Positions 1 to 5,674 of a stretch of 6,509 bases of DNA are shown piece by piece. Source of the stretch: Cycloclasticus sp. (GTDB lineage Bacteria; Pseudomonadota; Gammaproteobacteria; Methylococcales; Cycloclasticaceae); assembly GCA_012960055.1 (NCBI GenBank), contig DUCA01000044.1, forward strand, positions 1 to 6,509. Reading direction: 5' to 3'. The notes under the pieces were generated by a model. The model ran no database searches. It was not told the DNA's origin and worked only from the letters and a program-made list of their open reading frames with translations. Made by a program: the position numbers and the translations under genes. Position 1 is the stretch's first letter. Each line of letters opens with the position of its first letter.

Positions 1-903
1 GAGGGCGTTAATTTTTAAAAGAATATGGCGGACGTGCGTTTTGGTCACCATGACTTTTTGTTGGCCGCGGGTTTCAAATAATTTAATGATATGAAATCCG
101 CTGGGGCTTTGAATGGTAGTTGAATGCTCACCCGCTTCCATCTTTTCGACATAAGGGGTTAATAAAGAGGGCATTTGAGCGAGCTTCATCCATCCTAGGT
201 CGCCGCCTTCAAGTGCGTTGTTGGCGTCAGATTGAGCAATAGATAAGGTTGAGAACTTTTTGCCGTTATTTAAAGAGTTAATAATACGGTCAGCTTTTTT
301 CTTTGCTTTTTCTATTTGTTGCGGAGAGGCATTTTCAGGGGTTGCAATGAGGATGTGGCCTAAACGGTACTCAGTGGATTGATCACCTTGGCTTTGCGTT
401 AGTAGTTTCAAGAAACTAGCTACTTCTTGTTCGGAGACCTTGACTTCGTGGTGCACGTAGCTGGATTGAACCCGTCGCACTAACATTTGGTCTCGAATAG
501 ATTTTTTGAATGATTTTAAGGTAACGCCGTCTTTTTGCAGTACCGCTAGGAATTTCTCGGACGATAGTTTATTCGCGTTTGCAATGCGATCGATTGAACC
601 TAGTATGTCAGCGTCAGAGATTTTAATTGCACTACGTCGTGCGATCTGCAGTTGTAGTTCGGTAATAATCATTCTATCGAGAACGCGCATTTCGATGTCT
701 TCTCGCGCGATGGAAGCGCGTTGCTCAGCAGGTAAACGTTGGTACATTTGTTTTACTTGTTCGTCCAGCTGGCTTTGTAAAATAACGCCTTTATCAACGA
801 TAGCGATGATTCTGTTGACGGAATTTTGTCCTAAGGCCTGAACAGAGAGCAGGCTTAAAAAGAATATTGCAGGTATATAGTTTGAGAGTTTTAAAATTTT
901 CAT
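1..903 (-). CDS. surA: SurA, periplasmic peptidyl-prolyl isomerase and outer-membrane protein chaperone (3' end outside window)
   Basis: SurA escorts unfolded beta-barrel proteins across the periplasm to the BAM complex; LptD is one of its best-known clients. The frame is open from the ATG at 903 to base 1, giving 301 residues without a stop. E. coli SurA has 428, so roughly 130 C-terminal residues lie beyond the left edge. Residues 1-25 form a signal peptide (MKILK, a hydrophobic stretch, then a likely cut after ALG). Residues about 27-170 are the SurA N-terminal chaperone domain, starting NRIIAIVDKGVILQSQLD. Residues about 178-280 are the first parvulin domain, with YRLGHILI, GGDLGWM and SGFHIIKL. 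The second parvulin domain begins at THVRHILLK, just before the edge. The start is set by the signal peptide and by a TAG 11 codons upstream (936-934); no in-frame ATG, GTG or TTG lies between them. No clear Shine-Dalgarno precedes it. It lies 77 bases downstream of lptD, probably in the same operon. Confidence 0.96.
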   Translation of the reverse strand, partial: MKILKLSNYIPAIFFLSLLSVQALGQNSVNRIIAIVDKGVILQSQLDEQVKQMYQRLPAEQRASIAREDIEMRVLDRMIITELQLQIARRSAIKISDADILGSIDRIANANKLSSEKFLAVLQKDGVTLKSFKKSIRDQMLVRRVQSSYVHHEVKVSEQEVASFLKLLTQSQGDQSTEYRLGHILIATPENASPQQIEKAKKKADRIINSLNNGKKFSTLSIAQSDANNALEGGDLGWMKLAQMPSLLTPYVEKMEAGEHSTTIQSPSGFHIIKLFETRGQQKVMVTKTHVRHILLKINAL

Positions 904-980
904 ATTGTGTAAAAGTAAAAAAAAGTGTGGGAGCTAGATAGCCGCCTTAAAGTCTTCGGCTGCCATCGTGAGTGGGTTCA
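904..980 (-). other. lptD-surA intergenic gap with T-rich surA leader
   Basis: Read on the minus strand, this gap holds an imperfect stem (AGCCG pairing with CGGCT, 12-base loop, about 970-938). It then has a T-rich stretch, eight T's followed by ACTTTTACACAAT, directly before the surA ATG. The stem ends about 12 bases before the T-run, too far for a normal intrinsic terminator, so I do not call one. There is no AGGAG-like sequence before surA. A ten-codon frame (ATG 966, TAG 936-934, MAAEDFKAAI) is in phase with surA but shows no sign of being a gene. Confidence 0.35.
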
Positions 981-3842
981 TTATTCAGGTATTTGGTAAC
1001 CTAAGATACCTTCTTCTAGGAATGAGTCTAACTTTTCACCGAAGCTGGTTAAGCCCTTTAGTTCGAATTGGAAGAATATGCCTTCTTTGGGTTCTTCATC
1101 AAACGCATCGTTGACGTAGCGTCTAGCAATGACTCTTAGGCGCCAACAGCAGGTGTCTTTTTCTAAACCAAGAAAGGTATCGAGTGATAAGTTTTGCTCT
1201 TCAGAATAGTTCCAGCGTCCAACCGTACTCCACTCTTTGCTAAGAGGCCATTTGAACGACAGGTCGGTTTGTTCAATATCGTTGGAATTTCCGTTACTGT
1301 CGACGGTTCCTGCATAACGCGAACGATAGGTTGCGTTGAATAAACGGTCCCCACTGTCGCGATAATGAAAGCTGAGTGTGGATTTTTGAGTCTTGCTAGC
1401 GTGTGGGTCATATTGTAAAGAAGAGCGGGTTGTCCAGTGATTGCTTAATTTTGCTGATATTTCTGCCACTAGATCAGAGGTGTTATCGGTCGCGGGGGGG
1501 CTAGAAGGTTTAAGCCCAACATCAAGATCATCAAAATAAATGATGGTGCCAACGCTTGCTTTTAAACGTTCGTTACCTGTTTCAGATTCAAAAAACCTAG
1601 TGGTGACGGCTAGCGTAAGCTGATTGGCGTCGGCGACTCTGTCCGCGCCTGAAAAGCGATTTTCTCTAAACAGCTGATTGAAGCTGAAGTCGTATTCTGA
1701 GGTGTCAAATAACGGAATATCGTCTTGATTTTTATGCGGCACGTATAAGTAATAGGCGCGTGGCTCAAGTGTTTGAATCATGCCGCCGGCCATGTCCAAG
1801 CGCCTTTCAAAGAATAGGCCTGAATCAACAGATAAGATAGGAAGCGTTCTACTTTGCTGGCTATCGACACCAGTCGTTTGATTGTTTAGGCGATATTCGG
1901 TGTGTCTTAGACTGAGTCTTGGAATAATAAAGCTGCTAGGTGTTGTGAGTGGCGCACTGATGCTAGGGTGTAAATCAACACGTTTAGCTTCTACTTTGGC
2001 ACTGTGTTCGAAATAGATGAATTCATTTCGCATGTTGATTTTAGCAACGTCAAATACCTCAGTTTCGTGAAGATTGAAGAGTACTTGAGGTAAACGGCGA
2101 TGTGGTCTTGAGGCGCTAGAAATGGACTCATCAATGGAGTCGTAATTATCTATTTTACTGAGTAAACTCCAATTGTCAGCACGGTAGCTCAAGCTGGCTT
2201 GACTCTGCAAATAACGACCGCTTGATGAGCTTAAGCTATTGCCAAAGTCTTCTAAATAGTCATCATCTGAAATGTAATTCAGGTCAATATCTGATGTAAG
2301 ACGTGACGATAAGCGAGTTTTATCTTGGAAACTGAATTGACCTCTAGCATCGTTTGTGTCGGTGTCATTGAGGATTTCTGCTGCCACTTGGCCTTGGCTG
2401 TTACGGGATAAATAACGAAATTCACCGCCTAACATTAAACCGCGATTGCTCATGATACGTGGCGTAATAGTGGCGTCATAATTAGGTGCAATATTCCAAT
2501 AATAAGGAATAGAAAGGTCGATGCCTGTGGTGTCGGAGTTACCTAAGGTCGGCGCTAATATGCCAGATTGACGTCTGTCATCGATTGGGAAGCTGATATA
2601 GGGTGTGTAGAGCAATGGAATATCAAATACTTCTACCCAAACATCGCGCCCTGTGCCGCGCCCAGTTTCTTTGTTAAGTTCAAGCGTTCTTGCTTGCAGT
2701 TCCCAATCACTGATGCTCGGCGCACAAGTTGTATATGTTACCTGTGTTGATTGGCTGATATTGTGGTTGATTAGATTGGTTTGCTGAGCCGTACCCCGCG
2801 CATGGGTATTTTCAAGGATAAACTGGTTTTTCTTGAATTGACCAGTATCTTCGCTTAATTGAAATTGTGCTTGTTCACTGTATAAAGCAAACCCTTCTTC
2901 TTGGTAGAAAACATCGCCAGATGCGGAGGCAATTTGTTTATTATTGTTAAACGTAACTTGGTCAGCGGTGATGGATTGATCAGCACGTTTGATTAACACA
3001 TCACCGGTGTATTTGGCGTTGGTTCTAGTAAGAATTTCAGCGTAATCGGATTGAATATTGATATCTGCATTCAAGCGGTTCTGTTGAATGGTATTTTGGT
3101 TTGCCTGCGGACTTTCGGATGTCACTTCACAGGTATCCCAAGGGTCAACTTTAAATTGCTTAACCATTTGATGGAATAAGGCGTTACTTCTAATGCGGTC
3201 AACAGTTTGTATGCCGATAGAGGCTTCACTCGGCAAGCTTGCAACTTCGATAATTGTTGAAGGAGCGGTTTGAGAGCAATCCCATGAGCCGTTTTTACCA
3301 GCGCTGCAATCCCAAGAGCCAGCGTTGTTGGCGGCGGGCTTGGTAATTTGCATCGCTGTTTGAGTTGTTGTTTTGGTATGGGCTAAAGCAGTGCTTGGCG
3401 GGGTCGTTTGAACACAATCCCAAGTGCCATTATCACCCGCTTCACATTTCCAAGGCTTGGAGTTGTTTTTTGTTAAGGTGGCTGGTTTGCTTGTGGCTTG
3501 TTGAGAAAGTTTTACGCGAGGAACATCCAGCGTGTCGACAGTTTTTGCTGAGCCGCCAGTGGCGACAATTTTATTACTTGAAGTTTTTCGTGCAACTTTT
3601 ACACGAGGAATAGCCGTTGCTACAGCGTTGGTTTCTGGTGCGCTATGGCTGGTGGTTGAGTGATCAAGTTCAGTTGATTTCGGTGCTTTTGCGGCGGGTT
3701 GTTGAGTTGAAGCTGAGCAATCCCAAGTAACTTCATCATTAGCAAGTTTACAGTCCCATTGGGAACGATCATCTGCTAAAGAGTGTGACGAAACAAATAA
3801 GAGGGTTAATCCAGCAAGAAAATATTTATACGAACAGTTAAT
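981..3842 (-). CDS. lptD: LptD (OstA/Imp), outer-membrane LPS-assembly protein, probable ATT start
   Basis: LptD, with the lipoprotein LptE, forms the translocon that places lipopolysaccharide in the outer leaflet of the outer membrane. From the ATT at 3842-3840 the product is 953 residues. E. coli LptD has 784, and Pseudomonas homologues are longer, as I recall. Residues 1-23 are a signal peptide (MNCSYKY, hydrophobic FLAGLTLLFVSS, cut after HSLA). Residues about 24-255 are an extension rich in Ala, Thr, Ser, Lys and Gln that carries three pairs of W-x-C motifs. Residues about 259-390 are the OstA/LptA-like jellyroll, with YTTC at Cys373. The rest is the barrel, with family signatures such as YTPYISFPIDDRRQSG, NYDATITPR and MSNRGLMLGGEFRYLSR, and it ends GYQIPE. 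Cys373 and the Cys898-Cys899 pair match the conserved cysteines of the E. coli disulfides; Cys238 (WDTC) or an earlier cysteine would supply the N-terminal partner. The only ATG in the upstream half of the frame, at 3353, would remove the signal peptide and is rejected. The family call is very secure; the exact start is an inference. Confidence 0.96.
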   Translation of the reverse strand: MNCSYKYFLAGLTLLFVSSHSLADDRSQWDCKLANDEVTWDCSASTQQPAAKAPKSTELDHSTTSHSAPETNAVATAIPRVKVARKTSSNKIVATGGSAKTVDTLDVPRVKLSQQATSKPATLTKNNSKPWKCEAGDNGTWDCVQTTPPSTALAHTKTTTQTAMQITKPAANNAGSWDCSAGKNGSWDCSQTAPSTIIEVASLPSEASIGIQTVDRIRSNALFHQMVKQFKVDPWDTCEVTSESPQANQNTIQQNRLNADINIQSDYAEILTRTNAKYTGDVLIKRADQSITADQVTFNNNKQIASASGDVFYQEEGFALYSEQAQFQLSEDTGQFKKNQFILENTHARGTAQQTNLINHNISQSTQVTYTTCAPSISDWELQARTLELNKETGRGTGRDVWVEVFDIPLLYTPYISFPIDDRRQSGILAPTLGNSDTTGIDLSIPYYWNIAPNYDATITPRIMSNRGLMLGGEFRYLSRNSQGQVAAEILNDTDTNDARGQFSFQDKTRLSSRLTSDIDLNYISDDDYLEDFGNSLSSSSGRYLQSQASLSYRADNWSLLSKIDNYDSIDESISSASRPHRRLPQVLFNLHETEVFDVAKINMRNEFIYFEHSAKVEAKRVDLHPSISAPLTTPSSFIIPRLSLRHTEYRLNNQTTGVDSQQSRTLPILSVDSGLFFERRLDMAGGMIQTLEPRAYYLYVPHKNQDDIPLFDTSEYDFSFNQLFRENRFSGADRVADANQLTLAVTTRFFESETGNERLKASVGTIIYFDDLDVGLKPSSPPATDNTSDLVAEISAKLSNHWTTRSSLQYDPHASKTQKSTLSFHYRDSGDRLFNATYRSRYAGTVDSNGNSNDIEQTDLSFKWPLSKEWSTVGRWNYSEEQNLSLDTFLGLEKDTCCWRLRVIARRYVNDAFDEEPKEGIFFQFELKGLTSFGEKLDSFLEEGILGYQIPE
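3276..3758 (-). repeat. Three paired W-x-C motifs in the LptD N-terminal extension
   Basis: Inside lptD, six Trp-x-Cys triplets occur as three pairs. They are W29-D-C31 with W40-D-C42 (3717-3758), W131-K-C133 with W141-D-C143 (3414-3452), and W177-D-C179 with W187-D-C189 (3276-3314). Seven or eight residues separate the two triplets of each pair; in pairs 2 and 3 the spacer is xAGxNG[TS]. The DNA shows it as recurring plus-strand CAATCCCA at about 3277, 3307, 3415 and 3718. Pseudomonas LptD has, as I recall, one comparable Cys/Trp-Cys pair just after its signal peptide, so this looks like expansion of an existing unit. The function is unknown. Regularly spaced cysteines in an exported protein suggest local disulfide loops. 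Confidence 0.8.
3511..3614 (-). repeat. Duplicated PRVK segment within the LptD linker
   Basis: Two short copies lie between W-x-C pairs 1 and 2: AIPRVKVARK and DVPRVKLSQQ. On the plus strand they read TTTTACACGAGGAATAGC at 3597-3614 and TTTTACGCGAGGAACATC at 3510-3527, which differ at few positions. The repeat is basic and proline-containing, in a stretch otherwise rich in Thr, Ser and Ala. It fits growth of the extension by small duplications, but two short copies are weak evidence on their own. Confidence 0.5.
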
Positions 3843-3856
3843 GGCGACGCCTTTTT
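3840..3856 (-). promoter_or_regulatory. Ribosome binding site and ATT initiation codon of lptD
   Basis: Minus-strand AAAAAGG ends at 3850 and is followed by a 7-base spacer (CGTCGCC) and then ATT at 3842-3840, a normal Shine-Dalgarno distance. From the in-frame TAA at 3857-3855 down to the ATG at 3353 I translated every codon and found no ATG, GTG or TTG. The signal peptide begins exactly at this ATT. AUU is a rare but documented start codon (E. coli infC and pcnB), normally discriminated against by initiation factor IF3. An ATT produced by a sequencing error in an original ATG cannot be excluded. Confidence 0.7.
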
Positions 3857-3986
3857 ATTTGAGCCTAACGTAGGGTGTATAAAATCGCATAGAATGATGA
3901 ATTCTTCAACGATACTTTAGTGATTTTTTTATATATTAACACGGGTGCTAGACGCGGGCTAATTTGAATAAGGTGAGTGCTTTTAT
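3843..3986. promoter_or_regulatory. Divergent lptD / amgK-murU promoter region
   Basis: This 144-base AT-rich gap separates two head-to-head operons and should hold both promoters. For amgK, TATATT at 3932-3937 (five of six matches to TATAAT) is the best -10 box, but no good -35 stands at 16-18 bases. For lptD, TATACA on the minus strand (3881-3876) is a possible -10, also with a poor -35. I found no convincing match to the sigma-E consensus that drives lptD in E. coli. A 5-base inverted repeat (AGAAT-GATGA-ATTCT, 3891-3905) is too short to call an operator. The amgK Shine-Dalgarno sequence AAGGTGAG is at 3970-3977, 9 bases before its ATG. Confidence 0.5.
3855..3890 (-). other. Possible 11-codon upstream frame in the lptD leader
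   Basis: An ATG at 3890-3888 opens MRFYTPYVRLK and closes at TAA 3857-3855. This is the same phase as lptD, 12 bases before its ATT. The stop abuts the lptD Shine-Dalgarno sequence, so ribosomes finishing it could reinitiate at the weak AUU. Only the geometry is visible. A purine run GAAGAA lies about 13 bases upstream of this ATG, a mediocre ribosome site. It may be chance. Confidence 0.2.
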
Positions 3987-5009
3987 ATGCAAATGGATAA
4001 ACGGAAAAGGTTATTAATTGAGTGGTTGCAAGGTGTGTTTGAAACAGATGATTTCAGTTGTGAGCCTGCATCAAGTGATGCAAGTTTTAGGCGCTATTTT
4101 CGTGTGATTCTGGGTGATGAGTCTTATGTGGTGATGGATGCGCCACCCGCTAAAGAGGACTGTACATCGTTTATTGCCATTGCGACGTTATTGTTTGAGC
4201 ACGGTATCAATGCGCCGCAAATATTTCATCAGTCGTTAGAAAAAGGTTTTTTGGTGCTGAGTGATTTAGGCTCGGAAAGTTACTTAGACTATTTGAATGA
4301 TGAAACGGCTGATGAGCGATACGGCGATGCGGTTCAGGCATTGCATAAAATGCATAACTTGCCAGTGACTAAGCTTGATATTCCTTTGTACGGCTCAGGT
4401 TTGTTACAACAAGAAATGGGTTTGTTTGATGAGTGGTTTATTGACAAATTGTTGGCTATTGAATTATCGGCAGCAGAAAAAGCCACACTGACAGCAATAA
4501 AAAACCTATTGAGCGAATCGGCTTTGGCGCAGCCGCAAGTATTTGTTCACAGAGATTATCATTCAAGAAATTTAATGCTGACAATGAAAAACAATCCGGG
4601 TGTGATTGATTTTCAAGACGCCGTTGTGGGGCCGATTACTTATGATTTGGTGTCTTTGTACAGGGATTGTTATATCGACTGGGCGGATGAAAAAATATAC
4701 GCATGGCTTGATGTGTTTTTACAGCAGCGAAAAGAACAAGGCCATGTTGATGAATTTGATAAAACGCAATTTTATCAGTGGTTTGATTGGATGGGTGTGC
4801 AACGTCATTTGAAAGTGCTGGGTATCTTTTCACGCTTATTCTTAAGGGATGGTAAGCCCGGGTATTTGAATGACATTCCGTTGACGTTATCTTACGTTGT
4901 GAATATTTGTCGTCGCTATGAGGCATTAACACCGTTGGCAGCGCTAATGGATAAACATCATATTGTGAGTAAGTTCGAGCAACAGCAAAAAGAAAGGGTG
5001 CTTGGATGA
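3987..5009 (+). CDS. amgK: AmgK, N-acetylmuramate/N-acetylglucosamine anomeric kinase
   Basis: AmgK is a cytoplasmic kinase of peptidoglycan recycling that phosphorylates MurNAc (and GlcNAc) at the anomeric carbon to give the alpha-1-phosphate, the substrate of MurU. The 340-residue protein has the aminoglycoside-phosphotransferase fold. The N-terminal lobe has SSDASFRRYFRV (about 29-40) in the nucleotide-binding region and VVMDAPP (about 48-54). The Brenner-type catalytic loop is VFVHRDYHSRNLML, with His188, the probable catalytic Asp190 and the metal-binding Asn195. The following DFQDA (208-212) supplies Asp208 as the second metal ligand. The segment after it, VVGPITYDLVSLYRDCYI, is typical of AmgK-like phosphotransferases rather than true resistance enzymes. 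The first ATG is preferred over the one two codons later because AAGGTGAG is well spaced for it. The next gene, murU, overlaps by 4 bases, which strongly supports AmgK over a generic phosphotransferase. Confidence 0.95.
   Translation: MQMDKRKRLLIEWLQGVFETDDFSCEPASSDASFRRYFRVILGDESYVVMDAPPAKEDCTSFIAIATLLFEHGINAPQIFHQSLEKGFLVLSDLGSESYLDYLNDETADERYGDAVQALHKMHNLPVTKLDIPLYGSGLLQQEMGLFDEWFIDKLLAIELSAAEKATLTAIKNLLSESALAQPQVFVHRDYHSRNLMLTMKNNPGVIDFQDAVVGPITYDLVSLYRDCYIDWADEKIYAWLDVFLQQRKEQGHVDEFDKTQFYQWFDWMGVQRHLKVLGIFSRLFLRDGKPGYLNDIPLTLSYVVNICRRYEALTPLAALMDKHHIVSKFEQQQKERVLG
4991..5009 (+). promoter_or_regulatory. ATGA stop-start overlap and murU ribosome binding site
   Basis: The murU ATG (5006-5008) shares bases with the amgK TGA (5007-5009). 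The sequence AGAAAGGG at 4991-4998, inside the last amgK codons, is a good Shine-Dalgarno element 7 bases before the start. This arrangement implies one transcript and translational coupling, keeping the kinase and the uridylyltransferase in proportion. Confidence 0.9.
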
Positions 5010-5674
5010 AAGTGATGATTTTAGCGGCGGGGCGCGGAAAACGGATGGGCGGCTTGACGGATAACTGCCCTAAACCGTTGTTGAAAGTTGCCGGCCGAAG
5101 CTTGATTGAACATCACATTTTAGCGTTAAAAAAACAGGGCTTTAACGAATTTGTTATCAATGTGGCGTATTTAGGTGAGCAGATTATGAGCGCGCTGGGT
5201 AATGGTGAACGTTTTGGTGTGAAGATTGATTATTCAGATGAAGGGGCGCAAGCCTTAGAAACAGGCGGAGGGGTTCAGCGTGCTTTGCCACTATTAGGAA
5301 CGGCGCCTTTTTTAGTTGTTAACGCGGATATTTGGGCAGATATCCCCTATGCTGATTTGAAAATCAAAGCAGATAACAGCATGCATTTAGTATTTGTGAA
5401 AAACCCAGAACATCATCTGGGTGGTGATTTTCACTTGGATAAGCGGCAAGTTGTCGAGGCCGGGGGAGAGCGATTGACGTACAGCGGCGTGGGCATTTTT
5501 AATACAGCCATTTTTTCGCAACAAACAGCGGGTGTTTTCCCGCTAGCACCACTTATCCGTGACGCTATTATGCGCGGTGAAGTGGGTGGACAGCTTCATA
5601 CCGGTGTATGGGTTGATGTTGGCACACCCCAACGACTAGCAGATGTAGAAAAGGTGTTAAACGCTAGTCAATAA
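5006..5674 (+). CDS. murU: MurU, N-acetylmuramate alpha-1-phosphate uridylyltransferase
   Basis: MurU transfers UMP from UTP to MurNAc-1-phosphate, giving UDP-MurNAc in the cytoplasm. With AmgK this returns recycled MurNAc to wall synthesis without MurA, which in Pseudomonas gives intrinsic tolerance to the MurA inhibitor fosfomycin. The 222-residue product has the usual size for the family. It begins with the nucleotidyltransferase signature MILAAGRGKRM (residues 4-14) followed by CPKPLL, whose Lys23 should bind the phosphates. ETGGG (85-89) is the sugar/nucleotide loop. VVNADIW has Asp108, and VWVDVGTP has Asp204; these are the likely two metal-binding aspartates. A related glucose- or mannose-1-phosphate nucleotidyltransferase is the main alternative, but the short length and coupling to amgK favour MurU. 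Its last 11 bases overlap the 3' end of lipA on the other strand. Confidence 0.95.
   Translation: MKVMILAAGRGKRMGGLTDNCPKPLLKVAGRSLIEHHILALKKQGFNEFVINVAYLGEQIMSALGNGERFGVKIDYSDEGAQALETGGGVQRALPLLGTAPFLVVNADIWADIPYADLKIKADNSMHLVFVKNPEHHLGGDFHLDKRQVVEAGGERLTYSGVGIFNTAIFSQQTAGVFPLAPLIRDAIMRGEVGGQLHTGVWVDVGTPQRLADVEKVLNASQ

Noticed and set aside
506..841. A 111-codon plus-strand frame
   Set aside because: It is antisense to surA, whose signal peptide and chaperone domain are clear; the translation has no recognisable domain and no ribosome site.
938..970. Rho-independent terminator between lptD and surA
   Set aside because: The stem is only 5 bases plus imperfect pairs, with a 12-base loop, and the T-run starts about 12 bases after it, so the geometry is wrong.
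3351..3353. ATG as the lptD start
   Set aside because: It would remove the signal peptide and fall between W-x-C pairs 2 and 3, splitting an obvious repeat series in an outer-membrane protein that must be exported.
3365..3613. An 82-codon plus-strand frame opposite the lptD extension
   Set aside because: The minus-strand frame here is continuous with LptD and includes the W-x-C pairs. The antisense product has an odd, Trp- and Leu-rich composition produced by the repeats.
3648..3655. GCTGGTGG, identical to the E. coli Chi octamer
   Set aside because: A single 8-base match within coding sequence is expected by chance and Chi sequences differ between lineages.
4636..4932. A 98-codon minus-strand frame, and a plus-strand frame at 4606-4812
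   Set aside because: Both lie inside amgK just after the DFQDA motif, with no independent support.
3987..5009. Aminoglycoside resistance phosphotransferase
   Set aside because: The fold is shared, but the coupled murU and the sequence after the DFQDA motif point to the MurNAc kinase AmgK, a housekeeping enzyme.
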